The notes below the pieces were generated by a model. That model was not told the DNA's origin, made no database searches, and worked only from the letters and a program-made list of their open reading frames with translations. The position numbers and the translations under genes are program-made. From Ricordea florida (lineage: Eukaryota; Cnidaria; Anthozoa; Corallimorpharia; Ricordeidae), in NCBI GenBank assembly GCA_949710005.1, contig OX453277.1:6951427-7015426 (forward strand): 64,000 bases of DNA. The letters run 5' to 3'. Shown here one piece after another: positions 1 to 11,634 of the stretch. Position 1 is the first letter of the stretch. Each line of letters starts with the position of its first letter.

Positions 1-1500
1 AATAACCTCCTGAGCATACATCTTGGAAGACAAAATATACAGAGCATGAGGGCCAGTCAAAAAATGATTTCAGGGTAGAGGATGACAGGTTTAATATACC
101 ACCCTCCCCACCCACTGCCTGCTAATTCCAATTCTCTTTGCTGGACTTCAAACATGGCGATCTAACGCTAATGTGTTTTACCACAACAAGCATTCATTCC
201 CCGTTGAACGCCTGTTCTGCAGGCTAAATCACAAACGAAAAGACCAAGCGAGAAGTGAAATTTTGTCAGCAAAGGAAACCAAAGACAAGCACGAAATACG
301 AACCATCAATTACGAGCAGCGCCCGTTGTCTTTAGTAGCGTCAAGAAAAAATAAGACGAGAGAACGTATCTTCCATACTGGGTTCTCTTACTATGATGTT
401 CTGGTAGCGTGGAACGTCAAGCGGTGGAGATAAAATGCTCATCTCTAGTGTAATGTAATTTATTCATTTCCTTTGTTAGTTAGGGTTAAGTACATTCTTA
501 AGAATGCTTTATGTCCTTTGTTTTACGTCAGTTGTGTGCACAGTTAATTATGAAACAAACAGTTGCATTTTATGAGCAATATGCCGTTTAAAATTAAAGG
601 CACTCAGTGAGTGCGTGTGGTTACTCCAAAATGTCAAGGATAAATGGAAACTCGTTTTTTAAAAGCCTTTTTCATAGTGAAAAAATACAGGTACTTCTTT
701 AACATCCAGAGTCAGGTGAACATTGGCTATATGCAATGCATGCAGATCTTATTTTCTTTTATGTTTCGAATGTTCAGTGGAAAAATTAAGCATCTATAAT
801 ATTTTTGAGTGACTATTATCTAATATAGATATTATAGAAAATTCAAACAATTCAAAGGCTTTTTGAAAAAAGTTTTAAACTGATAGAAAGAATAGAAAAT
901 AGTTTGGAGAATTGAAGCGGCTGTATTCGCAGGCTACGGGAACAACTCTTTTACGTGTTTGTTCAAGCGTGAAACATGCAAGTTTCTATGAAAAAATACC
1001 TTTGCATAAATTACCGCCTTTATGTTTCTACATGTGTTAACAACATTTTTTTGCACAAAAACTTGTTTAGTGCCGGTTGTTAAGCATTTTCACACGTTCA
1101 AATTAAAGTCAGTTTTGTATTCATATTGCTTGAGAACACGGATTTCCGTGCTTGTGAGTGAAGAAGCGCAACAGTTTGTCTAGACAAAGTTGCATATTTC
1201 ACGCTTAAATAAACACAAAGGAGCCGTTCACATAATTTGTTTGGAAGTGAACTGTCGCAGCGAAACACGTTAATTAAAGTGAAAATATTTTGGCACTTAA
1301 ATTTTATCAGCAGTCCAAAGCATGGGATATTTGCGAAATCTTGTTTTAATCAGTTTACAATCCCAAGGTTTCCCACGGAAGAAAGCGAAATTTCATTCAG
1401 GAAGATTTTGGTCACGTGCTAGGCAACATGTAGTCGCGGAAAGTGTGAGAACATTACTACAGTGTAGTATTGACAGCCGGTAAAATATGAGCCTTGAAAA
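1..1500. other. No gene recognised
   Basis: AT-rich sequence with short open frames only. At about 325-390 there is one unit related to the 69-bp minisatellite (gagagaacgtatcttccata). No exon with domain support on either strand. Confidence 0.5.
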
Positions 1501-1503
1501 TAA

Positions 1504-1509
1504 GGCCTG

Positions 1510-1544
<35 letters not shown>

Positions 1545-1552
1545 CTGAGTTT

Positions 1553-1583
<31 letters not shown>

Positions 1584-3164
1584 TCTGATTCAGACGGCGC
1601 ACCGTGTGTCGAACCTAATCTTTATTTCATGTAGGGAGAAAGAAAAAGACCTGGGTCTGATATCATATCTTCGCGCCATAACTCAACTTTCAAAGATGGT
1701 GGCTGTGAAGGAGAGGATAGCTCTGATTAGAGCTATTTCTCGGGGACCTCGGGGAAACGAACGCAGGAGGATGTTTTCCGAAAGTGCGCAAATGCCCATT
1801 GCATTAAGAAGACGACGCATAGCTCGTCTTTTGTCCTTGGCAGGGATTTTGTTGCTCTCGCGTAAGCAGAATTTAGCCTCGGAGATGGTTCATGTACGAT
1901 CTTGCCGGCGTCTGCTCAGGAGCAAAGGCTGGTCGGAGATGGTTTGGACAACATATACCAATGAACGATTCAAGAAAACGTTCAGAATTTCGAAGAATAC
2001 ATTCAGTTTCATTCTGAACCGGATCCGAAACGACTTGGAACGCCAGACAGTAAACGAAGACCCCATATCACCCGAATGTCCGCTAGGCATTTGCATTTAT
2101 AGCCTCGGAAGAGGTGATTATTACTACACCATAGCGGATATGGCTGGATTGGGTGTTTCAACTGTACATGAGATTTTAACTCAGGTATGTCAATCGATCG
2201 TTGAAAACCATTGGGAGGACTGTGTCAAGAAGCATATGCCATGCACTGAGGAGGACTTTAAGGATAAGATGAAGGAAATGAACGAAAGAACATAAATTTA
2301 AACCAAGGAAAATAAAATTTAAACCAAGGAAAAAATTGAACCACAACATGGCCACTATTATTGACCTTCCACAAAGGGATAAATATAAACATTAACACAA
2401 GCAATTTGCAGTTTCAAATTTTTCAATTATACCCTTCTTGTTGATCAATTTTAATCACCTAACTTGCACTTATGCTTACTTTAAAGCAACAAAGGAAACC
2501 TTGAATGCTGGAATTCCTTCGGCGATGATTTTGTTGTGTTGGAAAAGAGAATCAATCACGCATGAGATAAACTGCAAACATAACTACATCGGGTGTTTAC
2601 ATTTCTGGTTTGTGACAGCTTCTTGCTGATTATCACTTTTATTAGCGGAAGAAGATTACCCTTCCTTTTCACTGTGGACTTCATCTGTCGCATCTTCCTT
2701 TTCTTCAGCTTCTTCATAACTGTGCTTACTTGCGATCAGCGACTCGGTTACGGGCCTTACAGTTTCGCACTCAAAACAGTAGCCGACACTCTTCCCACCT
2801 ATCCACGCTTTCATCCATCTCTGGCTCGCTACATAAGTTGCAAATGGCTACTTTGCAGCGATATTTGGTCCATCTTCTGCACTGTTTACAGATTTATCCG
2901 TCTTTTGCCGCCATTTTCCCTTCCTCGTAAGACTTACGAGCATGCGTAACAAGTTCTCGGAAGGACTTATGGGAAGATTTATAAATTATCATAATGTATG
3001 CATTTGATTCGGAACATGAGAAGAACGCCGTATGAATCACCTGCCGCTCCAATGTCGAATAATGCGACAGACCCTGTCGAACTTAACGTTTTTGCCGCAC
3101 CAAATTGAAACTGCCGTACCAAACTGATTCAGACGCCGCTCTTTTGCCGCACTTAATACCTCAG

Positions 3165-3199
<35 letters not shown>

Positions 3200-3205
3200 C
3201 GGGCC
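1504..3205. mobile_element. PIF/Harbinger-like transposon, internally deleted
   Basis: Terminal inverted repeats of about 45 bp start GGCCTGGTTCAGACGCCGCT on the left and GGCCCGGTTCAGACGCCGCT on the right (reverse strand). They are flanked by TAA at 1501-1503 and 3206-3208, the 3-bp target duplication typical of this superfamily. Inside is a plus-strand open frame with the N-terminal part of a Harbinger transposase. The region of the second Harbinger protein seems decayed. Confidence 0.8.
1573..2295 (+). pseudogene. Harbinger (HARBI1-like) transposase, N-terminal fragment
   Basis: The 240-residue open frame contains a start-like Met in KMVAVKERIALI and a helical region with TNERFKKTFRISKNTFSFIL, SPECPLGICIYSLGRGDYYY, then ADMAGLGVSTVHEI: the HTH and pre-DDE part of DDE_Tnp_4 proteins. 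It ends at NERT with TAA before any DDE catalytic region, so the usual protein of about 350-400 residues is truncated. It cannot be an active transposase alone. Confidence 0.65.
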
Positions 3206-3208
3206 TAA

Positions 3209-4173
3209 AAAGCCGACAAATTTAGGCCAGATGCCGAAATTTTATTTTGAACCCTGATTCATATTATGCGTTTCAAATTTTTGTAGAAGTCGATGTTTTT
3301 TTATTCGCGTTCGTCGTTCTGTTGTTTCCTAAACTCTAAAATTCAAGAAATAAATTCTCAGGTATAATTTAATATATTGAATCTTTATTAGATTACCTAC
3401 TAAAAGTAGGGATTATGCCAGACTTTTGTATAATGTCTTTTATATAATATCTCTTGGTTTCAGAACTGTTTTCACGTGTCTGCAAAAATCTGAAAAATAA
3501 TTTTTCTCTTCAATTACCCGGCAGAAGAAACCTGAAATAGGATTTCCTTAATCGATTAAGTTTTTTAAGAAATACCGATCTAAAAGGACATAAAAATGCA
3601 TTTATTTGCACGCACCGACCTTGGCCTTAGGCCAGAGACGTCATCCTATTGTGACGTCACATTCTATTGTTACGGACGGACTCGCATAGCGCCATGACAC
3701 AGTGGTACTCCGTAGGACGGAGTAACCACAAAAAAAGTGTACATACAGTATACTCCCCCTCCCCCCTCCCCCCCCCCCCATTGAAATCCAGTCGCCCAGT
3801 CTAATGATATAATCAAAGCCATCCTGTGGTGAGCTAGGCTCGATTACCAGCCGCTGTTTCGGGAAATGAGCCAGCGCTCACCCCCCGAAAAGACTCATAC
3901 ATACTCATGAATAACAATAGAACCCATTGTAATGTCATATCTTATCCAGTGTAATTACTGTTACAGCCGTCGTACCTCGTCAATCAACCTCACAGTCCAG
4001 GAAAACTACCCACCTTTTTTTTCTTTTTAACCCACAGAAAAACTAAAATAACGTTTGCGAGCCACTTTTAACTAAATCGAAAGCAGTACTTAATCTACGA
4101 CAGAAAAACATAAGATTTGAAACGTGTCAAGTGCCTCTGATTTTCTTAACTCTCAGTTTGCCCACATTCAATC
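3209..4173. other. Non-coding, contains C-rich tract
   Basis: AT-rich, with a tgacgtcac palindrome near 3650 and a C-rich run near 3765-3780. No exon seen. Confidence 0.5.
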
Positions 4174-4478
4174 TACTAAGGGACGGACCATTAGAAAAGT
4201 GATTGGGGGGGGGGGGGTGGGGAAAAAAACAAAAAAAGAACATGTAAGGGAAAATGCCAAGAAAAAAAATTCATGCAAAGAAGAAGATAAAAAAAAATTC
4301 ATCTAGAAGGAAGGTCCAATTGTGACTTTTTCACACGTAGTAAAAATAATTCGTGCAGGGGGGTTCACCTGAAAAAAATTCCTGCATAAGCAGTGAGCGA
4401 AAACACAAATCGTGCAAGCTGAAAATTCCCCACCCCCCCCCCCCCCCATCACTTTTCTAATGGTCCGTCCCTAAGTAA
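4174..4478. mobile_element. Small G-rich MITE with 30-bp inverted repeats
   Basis: TACTAAGGGACGGACCATTA begins the left end at about 4174, followed by AGAAAAGTGAT and a G run. The right end at about 4478 is its complement, with a C run. The interior contains four or so A-rich 'attc(a/g)tgca' motifs. No coding capacity. Confidence 0.7.
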
Positions 4479-4752
4479 CATAATTGGAAAGCATAACCAA
4501 TCCATCTGGCTTTAGTATTGTGACGTACTTTGAGGGAAATACGCGGCTCTGCTCAAAACATGGCGGCCACGTCGTTGTTGCAAATTCTCAAAGACTGAGG
4601 CGAGCACTTACCAAATATGGTATTTGAGAAATATTAGATCTCTGTATAAACTGCGAACGCACGTTACACACGTGAAGTATTATGGGTCTCTGTCTACGAT
4701 TACACCTGGTATCATATGCAAACACACTCTTGAAACCGTTAGTGTCACCTAC

Positions 4753-4878
4753 CATTATCACAGGTTCTTCCAGTGTATCCAGGGATACAAGCACATTTGA
4801 ATGATCCTAGAGTGTTCATACAAGTCGATCTGTCCATTCTGCATCTGAACCTCAGAATGGAGTTGCATTCGTTGAAAT
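4753..4878 (-). CDS. EGF exon of a minus-strand gene (calcium-binding type)
   Basis: Read on the minus strand, ttgaag|AT opens DFNECNSILRFRCRMDRSTC and continues with LGSFKCACIPGYTGRTC, then GTAGGT. The exon is 126 nt, phase 1-1, and fits the donor phase of the exon at 9394-9220, so both may belong to one transcript with a 4.3 kb intron. I found no later exons toward the left edge; that stretch is filled by transposons, so the gene may continue outside the window or be broken. Confidence 0.6.
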
Positions 4879-7726
4879 CTTCAAATAAAGACAAACGCGC
4901 GATTACCGCTCGACAAGGGATACAGTACATGAGGTCAGTGGAACACCGCAACCTGTGACATCCGTTTCAGTGACAGACAATGGCAGTTATAATGGAGTGC
5001 TCACTTTTTTGAGCACCATTTTTTTTTTACTCGGTCGCTGAGATGTCAACATATTGCGATGAAAACGTGCTACTTTTCTTTGTTGGAAGGTCAATAGACA
5101 ATGGAAGCAAAGGCTGATGTGGACCCTAAGATTAATACAGTTAAAATACACACTGTATCCATAAAGCTATTATAAAACAATATCTACAAAACTTAATTAT
5201 TGAAAACTGCTTATTAAAACTACAAATTTTATAAACAGCGAAATAGCAATAATCACCAGATTGGTCATTACAATTTAGAAATAGATGTTGAGGTTATTCC
5301 TCAACAAGTTTATAATTCCAGTAGTCCGTATCGATTACGACATCCATTCGGGTAAATACCAACGTGCCAGGGATATCAAGTTTCTGTTTTTGCCATGTGC
5401 TCGTGAGAAAAAATCTATCAAGCTAATAGTGCGGAGACGCTCATCGTGTTTTTCTTGCGGGTTGCCGTAATCCAGCTAAGAAAGGTGAGACGTGCGATAT
5501 TCCGAAATCTGTGTAGCGTTAGTGTTAAAACAGTAAAGAATCGTAAAGCCAAAATCCCAGTGTCATTTGTCTACCCGGACGGTGTTTTTAAGTCTCCACC
5601 CATTTGTCCCCGGACAATAGATGTAATCGTCTAAATTCTGATTTAAATTAACATAAGACTTATCTGATCATAATTACATTTTTCGAGGCTAACTTGAATT
5701 TATTTACATCGTCTATACTCCTTGTTTCGTTATTTATACTATACTAAAGAACGGGTCCTCTAAATAACATGGATTGCTTGCCAACTTCCGTCTTCACCCT
5801 CTTCATCCTTAGCACCATTTATCTTCTTCTAGAGTTCATTATCTCAAAATGGTCCTATAGTCTGTGAGTAGAACTTCCCTTGACTACTTAAGTTGTGTAA
5901 ATTTGGCAAAATGCTAAATTTTTTGGGAAAATATTATTGCCTTCTTGAATGTGAAATATACATGTTTGGAAAGCCTATTTTGTACCCTACAAAATGAGGT
6001 ATATCTTTGATCACTGCTGTAAATATCTGCGGAGATATTAAATAAAAATGAAATGTCCGTCAATTTGCTTGATTTTTGGGCGTATGGAAATGAGTTAATA
6101 AAGTTAATCGAGTCGACTGAAAAAAGTCACATGATAAAATAGCCTCGATGTCAAAATATCGATTATAAAAGGTTGATTTTGTCACGTATTGAAAGCGTAA
6201 CCGTACTTGTGTCAGAATTTTAGCTTAAATAGCTCTGTTTTGGTGGTGTAAGGATATCATCAAGTCTGGCAACCGGTAACTTGACATGCAGCATTCGAAG
6301 AACTGAATGTATGATGCAGCCTTAACCTTCCAAGAGTGCTTTTAAGCGCTAATCGGTGTAGATTTGGCAGTCAAAAGTGAGTCAAGCCGAAACAGAGTCA
6401 GTCTAAAGCAGGTCAGGACAGATACTGTATTCTTGGGAATTACATGAGCTGCTTTAGGCACGGGGCCCGTTAGAAAGTTGAGGTTTTGACCTGCTTTTAG
6501 ACTTCGTAAATTATTTTGATTTGGCGGGAAGGGGTATTCCGTGTCACTGCACTACAGTTATCCATAATGCATTGCAAGATATGTTTACAAAAGTTGTTGT
6601 ACGTGAGCTGCAAATTGTAGAGTAAAGTGGTGATTGATTGAAATATGTTGAGGAAAAGCGAAGTTTATGTGAGGAAGAGAATGATTACTTGAGTTTATCT
6701 GTCTAAAAGATGTCGAACTAATACAGATAATGAGGACAGCACGGTACTGTGGCGACTTCAGAAAAACTCTCCGGCAAGATTAATTCGGTCGCAGCCAAAT
6801 CCTGAACTTTAAATTTGGTTGTTTTCAGAGTTGAAAATAGCCAACGACCGTATTTCGGCTGGTAAAAAAGCAAGAGGAAAAAAAAAAGATTTTGAACGAC
6901 TTATTAACTACAGTGGTCTGCAAGAGGATTCGAACCTGCGTTACTGATCCCTCGCAATTAACATATACCAAAATATGGAGTGGACTTGAAAACTTCGTTC
7001 ATTGTTTTTCCTGCCTTTTTTCCTAGGAAGTTGGTCTAAGTTCTAATGCGTTTCAACAGTTCATTGCGTATTAACAGTGTCCTACAATTACTCCAGGAGT
7101 AGTCAGTGTGCCAGAGAAGAATATTTCTACGGGTACATTCGTCATATATGTACAGAAACTGTCAGAATTAGTCGTTGGGGCTATTCCAAGACTCCCAGCA
7201 GAGAACATGATAGATTCGAAAATCTGTTTTACTCTAGAACAAAACAAGTTTGCTAAAGATTTTATAACACATAACTTGTATCGCATCATGTAAGGTGCTT
7301 TAAAGTGATGTCCAGTGCCACACGTCATATTTTAGGATCATGACGTCACAAAACACATTTTGGCTGAATGAGCAGTTGTAGAAAGGAATCTTACAGCTAT
7401 TTTGTAATTGACGTGCTATCTGAATAGAGGTGCTTTTGATTATGTAGAAAAAAAAAAGATAAGTTGTTTATTCTTTATTTTATTAATACCTAGATTTTGT
7501 CACGTGACCTATTTCCTCTTACTGAGCGTATATTATTAAGAACGAGTACACTTTAAAGGGCATTTTAAGGTAACCTTTGTCTAAGAAATTAAAAGATATA
7601 TTGTCTTAGTTATTATTTTCTGTCTTCTGTATCCAAACAAGGTACAAAGTTTTTAATTAGCAGCTGGTCACGTGACTGACTAAGAAACAAAAATACTTTT
7701 TTGTATTGCCCAACATTAGTAATGCT
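4879..7726. other. Probable intron of the minus-strand EGF gene
   Basis: No supported exon. The stretch 7078-7293 is open on both strands and could hold an exon of either (see rejected items). gaggattcgaacctgcg at 6925 is tRNA B-box-like without the rest of a tRNA. Confidence 0.4.
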
Positions 7727-8414
7727 TTACTGCGATTTTCATAATTCTGCGAACTCCCGCGTTCAATTTCCAACCGCCAACTGGCGTCTTTGCTTCCGTC
7801 AATCAAACTTCGGATGTCGCTCGAATGGCAGTCGAACAGTTTCCGAAGCACTGACTCCGCCCAGCTGGATCAACCAACGTGTGACGGCGAAGATGGCGGA
7901 TTCTCTTGATGTCAGTTCTAGTTTGGCCGATTCAGAGTCTTTTGATGATGTAGCGATTGAAGTACCACATATAGAAGATACACAAATCATAGATCAAACT
8001 GATGACCAGGTAAAAAATTAAAAATTGATATTGTAAGTTGAAGTAAAAGTGAAAAGATCTCGACTGTTGTCTTGTCGCATCGGATTGCGATTTCTTGGTC
8101 TTCCCCTCGTTTCTCTCGCACGGGCGTCTTCAACTCCTCCTGTTTCCCGGTAAATTCTAAGCACTTTGTGTACAAATGTTTTGCCCTGGGATAAAATATC
8201 GCAAATATCACTAGGAGAGACACGGTGGGTAATATTCAGGCGAATAATTCGCCATCGAAGAGAAGAGCCGAACTTACGTGGCATTTTCTTTCAATGGCGG
8301 ATGGTCGACCTGGACTCGGAAAATGTTCGGAAATTTGATTGACGGAAGCAAAGACGCCAGTTGGCGGTTGGAAATTGAACGCGGGAGTTCGCAGAATTAT
8401 GAAAATCGCAGTAA
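7727..8414. mobile_element. TIR transposon with 81-bp near-perfect inverted repeats
   Basis: 7727-7807 and 8334-8414 are inverted copies of 81 bp (left end TTACTGCGATTTTCATAATT). Between them are two divergent coding remnants: a minus-strand HTH protein starting at 8284, and a plus-strand acidic frame starting ATG at 7893 (MADSLDVSSSLADSESFDDV), which runs to a donor-like GTAAAA near 8010. An element this short must depend on a relative for transposition. Confidence 0.75.
8018..8284 (-). pseudogene. IS630/Tc1-like transposase, HTH domain fragment
   Basis: The frame starts MPRKFGSSLRWRIIRLNITH and continues SPSDICDILSQGKTFVHKVL and YRETGGVEDAR, a typical N-terminal helix-turn-helix of Tc1/mariner-type transposases, followed by a basic GRPRNRN linker. 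The DDE domain is absent: 88 residues against about 340 usual. It is enclosed by the 81-bp inverted repeats. Confidence 0.6.
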
Positions 8415-9219
8415 GTGAGACAACGTTTTAGGTGAAACGAATACATATTACCATTTTATCAGTAAGTAAACATTTGTTACTGTGTTTCCGTTCAACAGCA
8501 TATTTTGCCTGTTTCTTATAAGCAAAAAGACATTTTATTACACTATCGTTACCCTAATACTAGATTTTAAACCCTAAAACCCTAATTCTGCGCTTCCCCG
8601 GCACAATTAAATGGTCAAAATGTGAAAAATGGGGTATTTTAAACGCCTTATCTACAAAAACCAGATCATGAATTGTTTTACGTAGGAAAATTCTGAACTA
8701 TGGAGAAAAATTTCCCTTTAATTTAAAGAAGGGGATAATCTTATAATCAAGTTCTAGTCAAAGATCAGAGCAAAACTTTGTCTTCCATTAAAGGTTTTAT
8801 GGCTCTACAGGGCTGTTGCCATTTCTTCTGTAATGAAAGAGGCTACTAACATCGTGGGCCTAAAAACACCATTAAAAATGGCTGCCTCTCGCCTTGTCGA
8901 TGTCACACCGATTCTACAGAGCACAAAAGCTGCCCTTGAGATTGGCCTGTCATTTCTCAAAGAAAAGAGATCAGTTTTTTGTTGATAAAATCGAAAATTT
9001 AATGGACACTGGTTTCTTACCGCGATACGAATGATCAAAACTCGAGACAAAGTCTGCGTAATGATAGTAGCAATTCTTCCGGGTTCGTCATGCAACTGCA
9101 GTGCTCGAGATAAGCCTCGCCCGTAACGACTTTGGCATGTGCGCCTTTACGTAAATAAACTCCCCCTATTACATCCGGAACTCACTACCGACTGGGTCGT
9201 AATTTTTTTTTTCACATAC

Positions 9220-9394
9220 CGTGTTCACAGCGTCTTCCTCTCCAACCGAAATTGCAACGGCAAGTATACCATGTTGGATAGTTCACGCAGTTTCCTCGGC
9301 CGTGACAGGGGTTACTTCTGCACATATTCGCACCTGCACAAACTACCAGCGTCAGAAAGCATAAAATTATAAACGGTTTCATAGCACAAATCAC
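9220..9394 (-). CDS. First exon of a minus-strand secreted EGF protein
   Basis: On the minus strand an ATG at 9394 (or, more likely, the in-frame ATG at 9382) opens MKPFIILCFLTLVVCAGAN, a clear signal peptide. An EGF-like module follows: MCRSNPCHGRGNCVN, YTCRCNFGW, RGRRCEH. The donor GTATGT lies just below 9220 and leaves phase 1. The signal peptide resembles that of the main gene (MKP-x-I, VC-x-GA-x-N), and the two genes are head to head about 4 kb apart, so a shared origin is possible. The EGF lacks the DxxEC calcium signature. Confidence 0.6.
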
Positions 9395-9843
9395 CAGATG
9401 GCTGGCGACATATACCGCGAACTCGGGTGTACTTTGGGCCCTGTTTTAGTGTTGTGTTACTTTAAACAACTGCTTTGTAGGAAAATAATAAGATAAGTAA
9501 TTAATTATTGCATCAATAACGCTTTTTAATTAACTCTAGAGTGGCGCGCGCACCTCGTGCATGAACTGAAATCCGCTGAGATGCATGACGAAAGAGATTC
9601 CAAGAATAAATGACTTGCGTGAATGGTTTGAACTCATAAGTATTGGAAGTTTTTTGTCAAAGTTTGATCGTCCGGATGCATTAAAATTATAATTGTGCTC
9701 TGGTGATGACTTTCGCTCAGGTTGCCGAAACGTCAGTCACCATCAACAACACTGTTTTTAAGAATAGCCTGCTCCCGGACGTTCAAACTCGACAAACAAC
9801 TATTGCCAACGAGCCAACAGAGCGAAGACGCAAGGCTAGCGAA

Positions 9844-9952
9844 ATGGCAGAGAATAGTGCTGCGCATGCAAATAACCAGGCAGACGTTAAAAAAATTACC
9901 CCGTTCGAGCAAATCGAGAGTTTTTCTGGTATATCAACTGCATATGTTAGCT
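9844..9952 (+). CDS. Possible small upstream exon joined to the truncated Ig exon
   Basis: An ATG at 9844 opens MAENSAAHANNQADVKKITP and runs to a strong donor, TTAGCT|GTAAGT, in phase 1, which matches the acceptor at 11453. No domain is recognisable and the sequence upstream looks repeat-derived, so this may be chance. Confidence 0.2.
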
Positions 9953-11452
9953 GTAAGTACGTTATTTATATCCTGGGGGAACTGCTATCATGACTATAAT
10001 TCGTCCTCGAGCTTTGGTTCAGGTGGCAATAAATAGTTTGTATTTATGCAGTAAAACTAAAGAAACGACAAAGGCGCACACGAGCCTTAGCGCCCACACG
10101 GCTTAGCCAGGTCCCAGTGACATGAAGCGTCTAGGAGCCGGTATGGATGGGCGGGTTAACTGAAAGCTGAGATTCGGCGAAAATTTTACCTGTTAGATGA
10201 GAAACGATGTGTTTTCTAACTGATAGTTGAGAATTGTTGAGTATCTGTCAGCTGACATTAATAAATTGTGTCTGAACATCATCTAAAATCACCAAAAATA
10301 GGCCAACTCTATCATAAATTGACCCTTGATGAAACCATTTGATCTCATTACACTACGTTACAAAGCTTACTCTACAAAAGTTGTGTCGCAAGAGTCTATT
10401 TCAATCAGGGCAATTCGAGCTTGGGTTCACACGGGCTGACCGAGAGGATTGTTATAGATGACATGAGGTTATGGCGTCGAGTGACTCGACTGACTTGTCT
10501 GGTATTTTGAAAGTGATACTAAGCTTCTTTCGGCAAGGCGAAGAAGGAGCCTTTGAATGGCATCACAGTCCCTCCAACACCACTTCAATAGAGGGAGTGG
10601 GACTATGATGGCATCGAAGTCGAATCTCGCTCAGCTGCCGAAAACAGCATTGATTACAAGATGTGAAGAAATATCTTGCTTATTTTTAGGAATCAGTCAA
10701 CAGGCCAGAAAATATGGTCTTTGGTCATAGAAAACGGCTTTTCGGAGGTTTGCGTAACTGGATAATTCTATCAGTTTAATTTTTCTTCAAAGATCTGTAG
10801 CCTATCTACTATTCATTTTCCATTTATTCTCCTCTGGGTAAAGGTAGTTACGGAAGAACGGTGCGTGCATAAAACGATTTTGACATTTATAATGGCCAGG
10901 TTGTAAAAACAATCATATTACTGCAAATGCTTCTGAACGACTGATACCAACTGATGTACGAGTTGGGATTTTTTAAACAAAAAATACAATATAAAATTGG
11001 GGAAAAATATTAACAGAGATTTTATCAAACGTGTTCTTTAGGTCAGGGATACCGCAGTATGATTACAAAAAAGCTAATGGGACGAGCGTTAGCCTCCCAG
11101 ATTCTGAGATCGAATGACCAAGTAACAGTTTTTATTAGTTTTTACCCTTCATACTGTTGAGTTTCTCCTGAATTGGACTTAAAGCCCCTGAACATTATTT
11201 CATCATTCTAAACTTATTCAAGCCGATGCAGTTGAGACTCAAACAGACCAATATCGCAGTTGAAACAGGCAAATAGAAACTTAACAGCAGGCCATACTAT
11301 AGCAAATTCGCCTAAAAAACAAAATAGACACGGAGGTAGCTTTAGTTCCCAACTTGCACTACAGTCTATGGCTTTGACCTGTTTTTGCTTGATATCACCA
11401 AGAGAAGAACGACTCGCAAAACGTTTTTCCATGCTTCATTTTTCATTTCCAG

Positions 11453-11634
11453 GCAAAACAAAGACTATAAAGATTTCACCAACTAGCACCGATGTTACAC
11501 CTGAGGGAAGAAAGATGCCCGTCAAAGAGAGCGACAGCAAGCCTTACATTTTGTCTGACCAAAAGTCTTCAGTGAGGGTGTCGGTTTATGATGCTTACTG
11601 TCAAAAACACACTCGAAATAAAGAGGCAATTTAA
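11453..11634 (+). pseudogene. Truncated paralogue of Ig exon 20
   Basis: After the acceptor ttcatttccag, in the same phase 1 as exon 20, the frame reads KTKTIKISPTSTDV, then SKPYILSDQKSSVRVSVYD and C. The homologous main-gene segment reads [33 protein letters not shown] and C. After that Cys the copy diverges (QKHTRNKEAI) and stops with TAA, so it lacks the core Trp and the second Cys of an Ig fold. It lies about 1.7 kb upstream of the start codon of the main gene and looks like the relic of a local duplication. Confidence 0.5.

Noticed and set aside
3640..3660. tgacgtcac (CRE-like) palindrome as a regulatory site
   Set aside because: No promoter or gene start is nearby; a single short motif is not enough.
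6915..6960. tRNA-like 'gaggattcgaacctgcg' (B box on the minus strand)
   Set aside because: Only the T-arm region fits. No acceptor stem or anticodon arm can be built around it, so it is probably a tRNA or SINE fragment or chance.
7071..7328. Stretch open on both strands (minus ends VPVEIFFSGTLTTPGVIVGHC-like; plus begins CPTITPGVVSVPEKN after an acceptor-like site)
   Set aside because: Either could be an exon, but neither has a domain or an in-phase partner that I could confirm.
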